From the NCBI GenBank assembly GCA_022559845.1, contig CM040126.1, positions 123,852,886 through 123,916,885 of the forward strand: a stretch of DNA of 64,000 nt, given 5' to 3'. This DNA comes from Amorphophallus konjac (taxonomy: Eukaryota > Streptophyta > Magnoliopsida > Alismatales > Araceae). Each line of letters opens with the position of its first letter. The stretch's first letter is position 1. Made by a program: the position numbers and the translations under genes. Positions 21,683 to 32,958 of the stretch are shown one piece after another. The notes beneath the pieces are model-generated. The model was not told the origin of the DNA. It ran no database searches and saw nothing but the letters and a program-made list of their open reading frames with translations.

Positions 21683-23701
21683 AATCATAAGACTTGATAG
21701 CATTCCCATTGGTTTTCTGCTGAGTGCATCTGCTACAACATTCACCTTGCCAGGATGATATTGAATAGGAAAATCAAAGTCTTTGAGATATTCTAACCAT
21801 CTCCTCTGGCGTATATTTAGCTCTTTTTGAGAGAATAAGTATTTCAAGCTTTTGTGGTCCGAGTAGACCGTGAACTTTTCTCCATAGAGATAATGACGCC
21901 AAATTTTTAAGGTAGAAATAACTGCTGCCAATTCTAAATCATGCACGGGATAATTTTCCTCGTGACGTTTCAATTGTCTTGAAGAATAACATATTACCTT
22001 TCCATTCTGCATGAGGACACATCCTAAGCCAATACCATACGCATCCGTATATACTTCGAATCCACCACCTTCCACTGGTAGTGATAGAATAGGAGCTGTA
22101 GTAAGATGATTCTTAAGAGTTTGAAAACTCTTTTCACATTCCTTGGATCAAACAAAAGGATTTTCTTTTCTTGTGAGTCTTGTTAAAGGAACTGCAATCT
22201 TTGAGAAGTCCTTAATGAACCTCCTATAGTAACCATCTAAACCCAGAAAGCTGCGTACTTCTGGTACAGTCGTTGGCTGGCTCAAATTTCTGACAGCTTC
22301 GACTTTAGAAGGATCCACACCGATACCTTCCTTTAAAATAATGTGGCCTAGGAATGAAACTTCCTTGAGCCAGAATTCACACTTGTTTTGTTTGGCATAA
22401 AGTTTATGTTCTCCAAGTGTTTGCAGAGCTATCCTCAGATGTTCTTCATGTTCATCTTTTGTCTTGGAGTATATCAAGATATCATCAATGAAGACGACGA
22501 TGAACTGGTCCAGATATGGTTGGAAAACATTATTCATAAGTTGCATAAATGCTGTTGGGGCATTAGTTAACTCGAATGGCATTACCACGAATTCATAGTG
22601 GCCATAACGACTTCGAAAAGCCGATTTATAAATGTCTTCTTCTTTAATTCTGAGCTGATGATAACCTGATCTGAGGTCGATCTTGGAGAAATACTCTGCT
22701 CCCGAAAGTTGATCGAAGAGCTCATCAATACGCAACAATGGATACTTATTTTTGATTGTAAGTTGATTCAGTCGCCGGTAGTCGATGCATAGCCTGAGAG
22801 AGCCATCCTTCTTCTTGACAAAAAGAACTGGCGCACCCCAAGGGGATGTGCTAGGTCTAATAAAATCCTTGTCTAGTAGTTCCTGCAACTATCTCTTTAG
22901 TTCCTTGAGTTCTGTGGGGGACATCCTGTAAGGGGCTATAGAAACAGGTGCTGCTCCTGGAATGAGTTCAATAGTGAAGTTTACTTCTCTCTCGGGTGGT
23001 AAACTGGGTAATTCTGATGGGAATACATCTGGGAACTCATTTACAATAGGGATGTCTGCTATGATGATTTCTTTGGACTCCGTAAGAATGACAGAAACAA
23101 GAAAAGCTTCACATCCTTGTGAGATAAGTTTGCAAGCGTGAAGAGAGAATATGATAGTGGGGTGTTTCTTGTATTTGATGCTAAAGAAAGAGAATCTTGG
23201 AAGACCGAGTTTTCGGAAGGATATAATCCTATTTCGGCAGTTGATATAAGCATCATGATCTACAAGCCAATCTACCTCTGAAATGGCATCATAACCTTTC
23301 ATGTCAAGGCATACTAAGTTTGCGTTGAGATTATGACCTTCTACTATCACTTCGCTATCAGGATAATAGTCGGTAAGCTTTGTTCTAGAACCTAAGGGTG
23401 TGGTAATAGCAAGATCTGAAGGTAAGGGAACTGATGCAATTGGTAATGTTTTTGTAAAAGTAGTGGAGATAAAAGAATGAGAGGAACCAGTATCAAATAG
23501 CACAAATGCAGGATGAGAATAAATTTGAAGAGTACCTTCCATAAGTCCACCATCCCTAGGTGCTTCCTCTTCTTCTAGAACGGCATTGAGGCGAGCCTGC
23601 CTCATGCGTCCACCACCAGATGATTGGTCCTTCATAAGGGGGCAATCCGGCATGCGATGCTCCCTGCTTCCACAGCGTAAACAAGCGTCGAGGTGCTTCA
23701 A
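21683..23701 (-). pseudogene. G1 protease, reverse transcriptase and RNase H
   Basis: Read right to left. The second zinc knuckle, CLRCGSREHRMPDC, comes first. Protease follows with FDTGSSHSFIS. RT shows [34 protein letters not shown] and [10 protein letters not shown]. RNase H shows [38 protein letters not shown] and DHKSLKYL. In-frame stops interrupt it near 22889 (TAG, usually glutamine) and near 22148 (TGA, usually tryptophan). [10 protein letters not shown] marks the RNase H end, after which C1 cuts the frame; integrase resumes at 8908. This is typical Ty3/gypsy order. Confidence 0.9.
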
Positions 23702-24007
23702 GCACTCTTCAGCCGAATGGCCGAACTTCTAGCAAAAAGTGCAAGCCGTGGCGACTTGCTCCTTCTCATCTTTGACCTTTTTGTTCTTCTGGGAACTTCC
23801 ACCGTTCCCACTCCTGGATCTTTTCTTGCTATCACGGCTTTTGTTAGGCTCCGTGATGCTGAATTTTTCTTTCTTATAATGCCGATCTGATCGTCGACTG
23901 GACTCTTCTCCTTCTCCTTTCAATTTTTTGACCTTTTCTAAGATCCTTTCACATAAGTATGCCCGCTGAACCATCTCCGCATAAGTACAGATGTTTTGGG
24001 TCCCGAG
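23702..24007 (-). pseudogene. G1 gag C-terminal part with first zinc knuckle
   Basis: Continues the gag frame cut by T2 (TSD CCGAG at 24003-24007). It starts TQNICTYAEMVQRAYLCERI, then a basic serine-rich stretch, then a zinc knuckle reading CTFC, KFGH, SAEEC. An in-frame TAG (about 23729) sits inside the knuckle. The N-terminal part is at 47505-48046. Confidence 0.85.
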
Positions 24008-24420
24008 TGTTGATTGATTTTGCTTCCTTCTTTTGTGGGTGTGATGAGATGATAAAGATGATAAGTAAAAATCAATGATCTCAATCAACCTATGGACATG
24101 TGAACCATGAACCTAGGCAATCAGAACAAGCTCTAGCATGGGCAATGCTATCTCAATCGAACTAAGCTAAAGAAGGCAAAGAAAAACACACATCGGAGCG
24201 TGGAGCAAGGAATAAATAAAAACACACCACGTGGGTGGAACAAGCAAAGGAAATAAGAGTTATGAGAGAGAAATCAATGCCTAATACTAAAGAAAGAACG
24301 TGATTACCACTAAGGTAATAAAACAAGTCAAAAACCTGATCAATACCTTAGAAATAGGAGGATGATGCACACGCCCATGGGAGAGAGAAACCAGTGAAAT
24401 CTGCAGATCTGCCTTGAACG

Positions 24421-24508
24421 TAACGGTCTAGACCCTGCGCGTCACAGAAGTGTGACGGTCGCCCGATGAATCGTTAGAGAAGCCTGACACGTCTGCTCAA
24501 GACCGTCA
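24421..24508. repeat. 24-bp palindromic dyads, trio, in T2 3' LTR
   Basis: Three consecutive units, 24421-24444, 24453-24476 and 24485-24508, separated by exactly 8 bp each: a strict 32-bp repeat. The 5' LTR copy is 46175-46262. Confidence 0.92.
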
Positions 24509-25230
24509 GGGAACCTGCAGAAGCAACTTGTGAATTCTTTGAACTCCAAACCTTCCAGCCGGCCAGAAAGCTTGGGCCTCGTCTAATGAACTATGTAAAC
24601 CTGCCAAAGAACGTGAAACACAAGAAACAATCCCAAATTAGCCCTTTAAACAATATAACATCAATTCTTAAAGGACTTACAATCATGCAAAAGGAAAGGG
24701 GAATACCGGGGAAGTGTTGGTTTTTTAACCCCTCTGGGCTTTTTAAAACGTAGGAAGGATGTTTAGATGATGAAAATAGATGAAGAACGTGAGAGAAAGA
24801 AGTGGGACAATGCTGTGATGAGAAGAGGAAGGGAGGAACACAAGTGCAACTTATGAACTTTGAAACCCAAAACCGGAGTACTCCCTTGATTGTGATGCAG
24901 ATGGACGTGGAAGCAGACTCCTCTTGGATGAAGATGGCTCCAGAAAGCGGCAGCACTTCGACGACAAACTCCAGATTTCTCCTCTTCAGGCCATGAAGTT
25001 AAGGGTGCTATTTATAGGCCCTCAAAATCTCTGGTCAAGCAGAGGATAATCCAGCAAGAAAAGAGGATAACTCTTAGCAAACTCTTGAAGATAATACTCC
25101 CAAGAGTCCATAGAATCAAACAGAAGGTTCTGAGGATCAGATTTGGAAGAGAAATCACAAGATCAAACTCTTATCTTGACCACGGAGTAGCAGAGAAAAG
25201 ACCAGACCAGTCAGGACTCTCTATTGGATG

Positions 25231-25537
25231 TAACGGCTGCACGACAGACCGCCACATGAATGTAACGCGCCAGGGAGAGACCGTCACACTAACCTTATCC
25301 CTAAAGAGAGAAGATCAACGAGGAAAAGTTCTAAGCAGTTGGACTCTTGAATAAATGTAACGGCCATGGGTGGACGCGTTAGAGGGACGTAACGGCTGCA
25401 CGACAGACCGTTAGAGTCAATGGACAGGCCAAAGGATAAGGATTGAAACAAAGGCCTCAAGCTGTAGGACTCCTCAAGATGTAACGGTCCAGGGCTAATG
25501 CGTTAGAAGGATGTAACGCCCTTGGTATGGACCGTTA
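25231..25537. repeat. 24-bp palindromic dyads, three pairs, in T2 3' LTR
   Basis: Pairs 25231-25254/25263-25286, 25358-25381/25390-25413 and 25482-25505/25514-25537, all with 8-bp spacers; pair starts are 127 and 124 bp apart. The 5' LTR copy is 46984-47289. Confidence 0.92.
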
Positions 25538-25747
25538 GAGACAATAAGGATCAAAAAAATGATAAGAGCTTGCTAAGCTTCATCCAATGAAAGCGCCGAG
25601 GAACCCACATTCAACCAAGAGGAGAAGACCCAAGAAATAAGCCTCCAACTGATCAAGAGGGCTTAATGAAGAATGAACAACTTGGAGCATCATATAGAAT
25701 GAACAAGGAGATAACCCAACTTATTGGTCATAAAACGGGTGTCAACA

Positions 25748-25760
25748 GATGCCCCTCCTT
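25748..25760 (-). other. T2 polypurine tract
   Basis: AAGGAGGGGCATC on the minus strand abuts the 3' LTR. T1 has AAGGAGGGGTAGC at the equivalent place (3485-3497). Confidence 0.75.
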
Positions 25761-27031
25761 AACGTCCTCTTTGCAGGGGAGCGAGCGGAGGTGAAGCGAA
25801 AGCGAAAGCGAAATGGAACATGGAGATGAAGCGGAAATGAAGCGGAGCGGACTGAAAAGCGAGCGTTAAGGCAAACGACACCCGTTCTCAACCAACAAGC
25901 GATAGGAATTTTCTGGAAAACTTCAAACCAATCACAAGGAAATAGCCAACCAAAGGACGCAAGTCTGGAGGAACTACCAACTAGGAAAGGAAAACACGGC
26001 TAGCCGTCAGAGGCAATGGAAAGGAAAGAGACGATTAACTCCAGACAGGAATCTTCAGCTAACCAGATCAAGCGAACAGATCGAAGGAAACCTTCTAACT
26101 CAGAATGGAACGACTCTCCTCATTCGAGATCAAGAACACAGCTATTCACCATCATCGAGATGCTTTGAACAGATGAGACTCATGAATGCTCAAATATGCG
26201 TATGATGCATGCTGGGCTAAAGGAAAAGGAAATCATTAAAATGAATGCAAAGAAAGGTAAGATAACAAGATACTCGAGAATAGTATTGCTAGACCGGAGA
26301 AATCAGGGTCAGGACACTATCTGCAACCACGACGTGCATGATAGAACCGTCATCCCCAAATTTTCCAACCTAACGGCTTATCCAACGATTAAACACGTGC
26401 ACTTAGATCATCATCATTTTTGTTTAAGGGGAACATCAGATCCCAGAACACATGAATGACCAGCCGGTTCTCAAGATAATATATCATAGATACCATATAG
26501 TAATGCATTAAGGGATAAGGGATCGAGATACAATACCTGACTTACCTGCCTGACGAACGGCAGAGCATGATGCTGTTCATAACTTCACTCAGGAGAAAGA
26601 GGTTAGCCAATAATAATAAGTATGAGCATGAAACAGAGCATAACCATTTGTACGTTTGAGAATCATCAATAATATGCACCATGGAAGAAAACGCAACCAT
26701 TCAAGCGTCAAATAGACCATTTTATTCATCAAGAAACTTGCAAGCTGTAACGGCCTACTGAGGGTGTGTCACACAAAGTAACGGTCTAGGAAAGGACTGT
26801 TAGACAATGGTGGTTCACATTCTTCAATGAATAATATTCAAACGAACCGACGGTCTAAGGACTACGCATCAGAGAATGTAACGGTCCGGCGATAGACCGT
26901 CACATTTCCTGAGCGTTCAAAAAAAACAAAACCGAACGGTCACGGCCTTTCATTCAAGCATTCTCAGCCCTAACACCCCCAAAACCCCAACCGAGAGTAA
27001 CCACCGGCGACCACCCACGACCACCGACGAA
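25761..27031 (+). promoter_or_regulatory. Upstream region of the antisense PMD gene in T2
   Basis: No supported ORF. It is homologous, inverted, to 2220-3485 in T1. Two dyad pairs lie close to the PMD start (26748-26802 and 26848-26902). It presumably holds the promoter of the plus-strand PMD gene, but I could not place a convincing TATA box. Confidence 0.5.
26748..26902. repeat. 24-bp palindromic dyads, two pairs, just upstream of PMD copy 2
   Basis: Pairs 26748-26771/26779-26802 and 26848-26871/26879-26902, with 7-bp spacers. Pair starts are exactly 100 bp apart. The last unit ends 129 bp before the ATG. Confidence 0.9.
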
Positions 27032-30000
27032 ATGGCCGGCGACGAGCCTCCACCGCCGCTGAAGAAGAGGGAGAGAGGGAAGAAGAAGGCCATCCGACGC
27101 TTCCACCGCCGAATAGAACGAGAGGAGGTGCCAAGGCCCGTGGAAGAATAAACTAGGGCGAGGGGGCCAACAACGGAGGAAGGAGAGGTTCCCACGGCCA
27201 AGGAGGGCCAAGGGGAAATCCACATGGATGAGGGAGAGCCCAAGGAACAAGAGAAGAAGAGGAAGAGGGGCCAAGACCGAGAGGTAGGTCGCCCACCCTA
27301 CTCTTTCAATTTTTAATTTTTATAGTTTTTTATGTGTATGCATGTGTGAATGGGGGGTAGAAGATGGGTCCATGAACCCATTAGGATCATTTGTAGGCCT
27401 TTAGGCCAAAGTGGGAGAGCCTGGGAATTAGAATGAAAATATCCCCTTTGCAGGGGCTGTGACGGTCCTTCCAGCGACCGTCACAACTCTAACGCACCTT
27501 CCCTAGTGCGTTAGAGCACTGTGACGCCCCACCCCAGGGCCGTCACAATCACCAGAGGTTAAAACTATTTTTTTCAAGTTCTCAATTATTCAATTTTTGT
27601 TTTGTTTTCATTTTATAAATGCTTATGCAATGATTTTATTATGCAATTGACTAACTTATGCTCTAAATGAATGCAAGGAAAGAGACGGACGAGGATCTCA
27701 TGGCTCCAGATCCGAGTGGTATACCAGGCACTGCCCGACTATCAGAGAGAGAGATTGGCAGCGATGGGGTTTGCCGAGGTGCTCAGCATTGAGGCGATCA
27801 GGATGGACACCCCTCTACTGTACGCGTTGCACGAGAGGTGGGACCCGGTCTGCAGGGCATTCATCTTCCCGTGGGGTCACATGATCCCGACGTTGGAAGA
27901 CATAGTGAGGATCACCGGCCTGTAGTGCACGGAGCTGCAGCGATAGGATGGACATACCAGGACTACTGAGAGATGGCCCGGAGCTGCTGGGGCTAGATTT
28001 GATCAGGCCGGGATAGACATCATCCCAGCTCTCGAGATCACAACTGCAGGAGAGCTTAGGGCTGAGAGGAGCAGCCATAGCTATGGGCGAGCTACCAGAG
28101 GAGCATCTGGGTAGAGTGATAGAGCAGGTGCGCCCTCATGTGGCGGCAGAGGCAGGACCGGAGGGAGATCGCGTCCTGAGGCGATTCCTGATGCTATTGT
28201 TCAGGAAGCACCTATTCGCAACTCGAGCGGATGTCATCAGCTGCAGGTTGCTGCGGATGCTCCAAGATTTGGGTAGAGTCGGGAAATATGCATGGGGAGC
28301 AGCAGTGCTAGCCTTCCTATTCGAGTCTCTCAGCACCACGGACCGACAGACGATGCTGGGCGGCTTCTCACCTTTCCTATAGGTAAACTTAAATGCTTCT
28401 TATTATGCTCATGAAAATGCAAATGAAAATGATTATGCGACTGACATTAGACTTCTACATGCAGATCTGGAGCTACATGTACCTCCCGGGCATCGGGAGA
28501 GGCACACTACTCCACCCCGGGCGGATCCCGATCGCCAGACGATGGGTGGTTGCGAGGGACCCGGGGTCGATCATCAGGTTGACCCGGGCGATCCAGGACG
28601 ACTTGGATTCCTTCCTGCACACGACGGTAAGCCCAAACTCAAAATGATTTCTAAATGCTTTAAATGCTTCTATGAATATTTATGAATATTTCTAAATGCT
28701 GATGAATATGCTGACATGGATTATATGCTTCCTAGGTGAGATGGACCCCATACCGAGGTGAGAGCTACGAGGGACAGCCATGGGTGGAGGCAGCCCTCTC
28801 GTACCGGGGACAAGACATATGGTTGCACTGCATCCATGTCATCGAGCCACTCCACTACCAGCTGATCCTGCGGACTCGGGGACTACACCAGCCTGAGGTG
28901 ACCTTTCCACGCCGTGGTGATGAACGCCCGGGCAAGTCAGCAAAGGGCATTAGCGGCGACGTGGATTGGTGCGCCCGAAAGGTGAAGTATGTTCACGATT
29001 GGAACCGTCGGGGCAGAGCGGTGAAGGAGCGGGACGAGAGCGACGAGGCGTATTTGAAGGCCTTCGCTCAGCAGTACGGGGACCGGGTGTACCGAGGTAC
29101 CCGACAACCGGTATGCAAATTCAAAACCCTAAACTCTGAATGCTCTTAGATGAAAATTTCCTATATGCACTGACTCATATGCTTTCTAAATGCAGCTAGA
29201 CCCCGAAGGAAGGATAGCCGAGCTCGAGGGGCTACTCCATGCCACCGTCCAGCAGCGGGATGAGTACCGGGCTGCCTTGGAGCTTCTAGTAAAATTCCCA
29301 AAACCTTGGACCTAAATAATTATGTTTATGATGCTAATGATGCACTGATCAATGATTTCTAAATGCAGCGGGCTGAGGAAGCCCAAAGAGCGGGACCGGA
29401 CGCTCCATCATCGTCATCGCAACCTGCGGGAGGCAGGGCTGAGCGTGACGTCGAGTTTGCCCGAGCGGTTGCCTGGGCCGAGGAGGCGGAGGCCACTCTC
29501 GCGGAGCGGGTAGGATGCTAAATGTTTTGACTTAAATGCTTTTAAATGCTTATGTGACTAACCATATGAAATGCAAACTACATGCGAGAGAGCTAGCCAC
29601 AACAGCGGCCGAGGCGAAACTGGCTCGGACTGAGGCGGAGAGGAACCGGGCTGAGGCAGACGTCCTACGAGCAAAGGTGGCCCGTTTGAAAGGAGAGCTT
29701 GAGCGGACGGCCACGCAGACGGCAGACCTAGAGAGATACCGATCCGAGGTACGGGCTGCGCGACTCGAGGCCCACGACATGAAGGTCGAGGTCTAGATCT
29801 TGGAGAGGACCATACGGATGATAGGCCGAGGACAAGAGCGAAGCATCTCTCAGAGCGGAGCACCGAGGAGTGCTGCTCGTGCTGGATCAGTGGCAGACTA
29901 CCTCGTCAGCTCCTCCGGCCAACGGAGGAATGAGAGGGCGGAGAGGGGTCAGCAAGAGGAGAGTGCCTCCATAGCGCCACCGGCGAGGAAGCCGGAGGGT

Positions 30001-30039
30001 GGAGATGACGATGGCCCGGCAGAAAAACTGGCCGAGTGA
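27032..30039 (+). pseudogene. Plant mobile domain (PMD) gene copy 2, antisense in T2, decayed
   Basis: Exons inferred from paired splice sites and the T1 copy: 27032-27283, 27678-28382, 28465-28626, 28736-29110, 29196-29288, 29369-29509 and about 29576-30039. Exon 2 has the PMD core (RRTRISWLQIRVVYQALPDY, ALHERWD, FIFPWGHMIPTLEDIVRI). Later exons add a conserved globular part (DIWLHCIHVIEPLHY, QPEVTFPRRGDERPGKS). The last exon is an alanine/arginine/glutamate-rich coiled coil. PMD proteins act in the nucleus and have been tied to transposon control; the role here is unknown. Defects: TAA at 27149-27151, a frameshift near 27922, TAG at 28380-28382 at the exon 2 end (CAG in copy 1), and TAG at 29794-29796. 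Introns contain repeated AAATGC-type sequence. Confidence 0.75.
27460..27545. repeat. 24-bp palindromic dyads, trio, in PMD copy 2 intron 1
   Basis: Units 27460-27483, 27490-27513 and 27522-27545, with spacers of 6 and 8 bp. Intron 1 of copy 1 also carries dyads (1746-1800). Confidence 0.88.
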
Positions 30040-31110
30040 TGCACTTTGATCATTTTGTTATCACTTTACTTGTACATGACTTATATGAAAAATGAAATGA
30101 ATGAGGAAAATAAATGAAATGAAAATTTCTTTTTGGTCTTTTGTTTGTTTTTCTTTTTATGTGAATGAATGGATGTGTGAATGCAGAAACGAATGTATGA
30201 ATGTGAAATGCTAGAAATGCATGTGAGAATGTGTGATTGGAAATGCAGGAAATGCATGTGGTCATGTGAAAGAATGGACGAATTTGTGTTGATGAAATGG
30301 GCATGGATGAGATGTAATGTATGGATGAGAGACTGGATAGGATGAACGGAAGAAAAAGTGTGTAAGACCGCCAGGTTAATCATAGGCAGAAAGGAATAGC
30401 TCAATCTCAGTAGCAGAAAAAGTAACGATCTAGGTTCAGACCGTCAGGATCATGTAACGCATCAGATGGAGGCCGTCAGTGAGGACAGAGGCCAAATTTG
30501 CAGAACCGAGCAGCAGGAAGTGTGACGGTCCGTAGCTGGTGCGTCAGAGATAAGTAACGGCTAAATGATAGACCGTTAAAGATGGCAGAGCAATGAGATA
30601 TCATGGCAACTAGCAGAAAATGCGACGGTTCAGGAGCGAGGCGTCAGAGATAGGTAACGGTCATGAGCAGGACCGTTAGGAATGATTGAACAAGAAGAAG
30701 CCAAAACTGGACGGCAGAGAATGTAACGGCTTAGAGTCCATGCGTCACAAGAAGTAACGGTCTGATGCTAGACCGTCAGGCTTGATAGAACAAGATTGGG
30801 CTAAATTAAATCCACAGGAAATGTGACGGCCCAGGGCTGGCGCGTCAGAGCCAAATGACGGCCCTACGATAGACCGTTGGAGAACTTAGTGTACTCCGAG
30901 ACGGATTGTGCCGTGAGAGGCCAAATCCAAGATAAGAACCCTTCAATCCGCTCTAGACTCCTCCCAGACTTAGGATAAAGCCTTCTAATCCAAATCTTAT
31001 CACCTTAAAGCCAAAAGCAAGCCTTTAAAACTTGGAAACTTAGCCAAAAATCATAGCTTTGCTGAATTCTTTGCTAGAAGGCTAAAGAACCTCTCCTAAG
31101 GGCAGGAAAC
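30040..31110. other. Intergenic DNA between the two antisense genes of T2
   Basis: Down to about 30350 it is A/T-rich with loosely repeated ATGAAATG-like motifs. From 30423 to 30879 it is the large dyad array listed separately. The remainder to 31110 leads into the second antisense gene. No ORF here is credible. Confidence 0.65.
30423..30879. repeat. Ten 24-bp dyads in five pairs on a 100-bp period
   Basis: Units start at 30423/30455, 30523/30555, 30623/30655, 30724/30755 and 30824/30856. Pair starts are 100, 100, 101 and 100 bp apart. Within pairs the spacer is 8, 8, 8, 7 and 8 bp. Between pairs the sequence is only weakly similar (traces of GAACAAGA and GCCAAA), so this looks like an old 100-bp tandem repeat in which the palindromes have been kept. 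Confidence 0.92.
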
Positions 31111-32530
31111 ATGATGAAGAGAAGCTTTGAGGTGATGGCCATGGAGGAGAAAGTCTACACCGGGCCTAAGGCTGCGAGAAAAGAGCATGGAGAGCTACAA
31201 AGGCTGACCTCAATTCCCAAACATCTGAGCTCCAATGCTCAAAGAGTGGTAAGCTTCTATTACCTTAGCCAAGTTCATCAATTTTGCACTTCATCTTTCC
31301 TTATGATCTTCCACTTCTTCCTAGCCTCTTCCCGGTCCAAGATGCTATTCCAATTTGAAGTGGGTGGCTCGTATGATCAAGGAACTCCCTCTAGAAGTCG
31401 TAGCAATCCTTAGGCATGGCACCTCCAACCCTTGTTGGTTTTAACCAAGAACTTCCAGAAATTGTCATTAGATTGGCCAAGCATTTCAGCCCTCATAGAA
31501 TTGTGGCATCCACAAACACATACCTTCATCTTCCCATCTTTTGAAGCTATAGTCCTATTAGAGGAGGTAGAAACCTACCTAGCCCTTCCTAAGACTAAGG
31601 CGGGGGATGGAGATCTAGTTTGCTACACGGTGGAGCCTATCGACCCGTCCTTGATCTTGAGTGATTTCATTCACAATCCAAAGGGCGTAAGGACCATGAT
31701 CAGCCCGCACCACATTCATTTGATACCCATGGTACAATGTATAGTCTCTCATTATAAAAACAAGTGGGAGAGATACGAAGCCATAGCCAAGGCGTTGTCG
31801 GTTTGCTTATGCGGAGTCTTCCTTTTCACTACTACCGACCACCTCTTAGATACCCAAAATCTCAGCATTATTAGCGGGTTGTGGCGGGGAATGTCCATCT
31901 CTCAAGCGATCCTCTCATATCTCTATGAAGGACTAAGTTCCGCTTGCCTAGGAGGACCTCTATTCGGTTCCATGGTACTTCTCGAGTGTTGGATGGGAGT
32001 GAGGATTAAATTCCAACCCAAGGAGGATATAACTTTTGCTAGCCGGATCTTCGGGAGCCACCCTCTCTTCTTCATTGGAGGGGCATTTGGATTTTCTTCA
32101 CAGGTTGAATGCAAGACGACGGACAAGAAAACACGGGATGAATGGCGCCTCTTCTTCAATACTTTGCCAATGGAGAAATTCACAATGCGACCAAGGATCC
32201 TTCGGAGGACTCTTCTTAGAATACCGCGACGACACGGCCTGGACCTCCAGCTAGTGGGAAATACTACCATGGCGATCTACAACCCGCACCGGTGCCATCT
32301 TTAGATCGGACTACCTCGGATCGAAGCTCCTGCACTATCCCCTTCTACCTAGGAAGATGGGGATCGAGGAAGATGAAAGAGCGGTTCGGAACGCGTTGAC
32401 CATGTGGGAGATCAGCAAGGTGCGTCCGTGGCAAGAAGAAGTGGAAGAGAACGACGACGCACGCCGTGGCTACGTGAAAGAATTGAGGAAGATCCGCCCT
32501 CTTGCGGATAATAAACTGAATGTAATTTGA
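31111..32530 (+). pseudogene. Second antisense gene of T2: PMD/DUF7745-like protein, decayed
   Basis: A likely first exon, 31111-31248 (start MMKRSFEVMAMEEKVYTG; donor GTAAGC), is followed by an intron of about 120 bp. The main exon has IELWHPQTHTFIFPSFEAIV, then ALSVCLCGVFLFTTTDHLL, then GGPLFGSMVLLECWMG. This order (W-P-T-F-F motif, hydrophobic helix, LL-W motif) resembles the DUF7745/PMD-like families common in plant transposons. The frame shifts near 31430 and again near 32200; the end (RSDYLGSKLLHYPLLPRKMG, stop at 32530) is in a third frame. It lies on the same strand as PMD copy 2. Family assignment is by motif only. Confidence 0.55.
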
Positions 32531-32709
32531 CTTTTTTCTTGTTCATGTTCATGAAAGATGTTGATGTAATTGATAATCAGAATTGAAATTTTATGAAACT
32601 TATGTTGCATTAAGTTCATTTGAATGAAATGGGAATGCCTTAGTTGTATGCGCATGAGTTGTGGTTTGATTTGGCTAGAATGATCTGGAAACGAAGCCTC
32701 TGGAGAATG

Positions 32710-32958
32710 TAACAGTCCTGAGCAGGGCCGCTAGAATGATGTAACGGTCAGGAGATAGGCCGTTAGGAAGAATAGACTGAGAATTAAGTTCTCTGGAGGG
32801 TGTAACGGTCAAACGATAGATTGTTAGAAGGAAGCAACGGTCGTGACCCAGACCGGTAGAGAGATAACTGCTGAGAGAATAAAGCCAATACCTGAAGACA
32901 AAGTAACGGTCCAGGATGGGCCGTTATATGAGTGTGATGGCCTGAACCTGGCGCGTCA
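32710..32958. repeat. 24-bp palindromic dyads, three pairs, after the second antisense gene
   Basis: Pairs 32710/32742, 32803/32835 and 32904/32935, with 8-bp spacers; pair starts are 93 and 101 bp apart. Some arms have decayed (GGCCGCTA, GATTGTTA), and the unit at 32904 is 23 bp. Confidence 0.85.

Larger units (their letters stand above)
24008..25747 (-). repeat. T2 3' LTR (1.74 kb)
   Basis: The plus-strand sequence begins TGTTGATTGATTTTGC and ends GGGTGTCAACA. It contains nine 24-bp dyads and a minus-strand TATA box, TATAAATAG, at 25008-25016. A PPT follows at 25748. Confidence 0.93.

Noticed and set aside
24591..24956. 121-residue minus-strand ORF repeated at 46345-46911
   Set aside because: Lies within T2 LTRs, low-complexity hydrophobic composition, no recognisable domain, duplicated only with the LTR.
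30423..30879. CRISPR-like array (24-bp palindromic repeats at regular spacing)
   Set aside because: Spacers are a near-constant 8 bp, repeats are imperfect, there are no cas genes, and the DNA is plant retrotransposon sequence.
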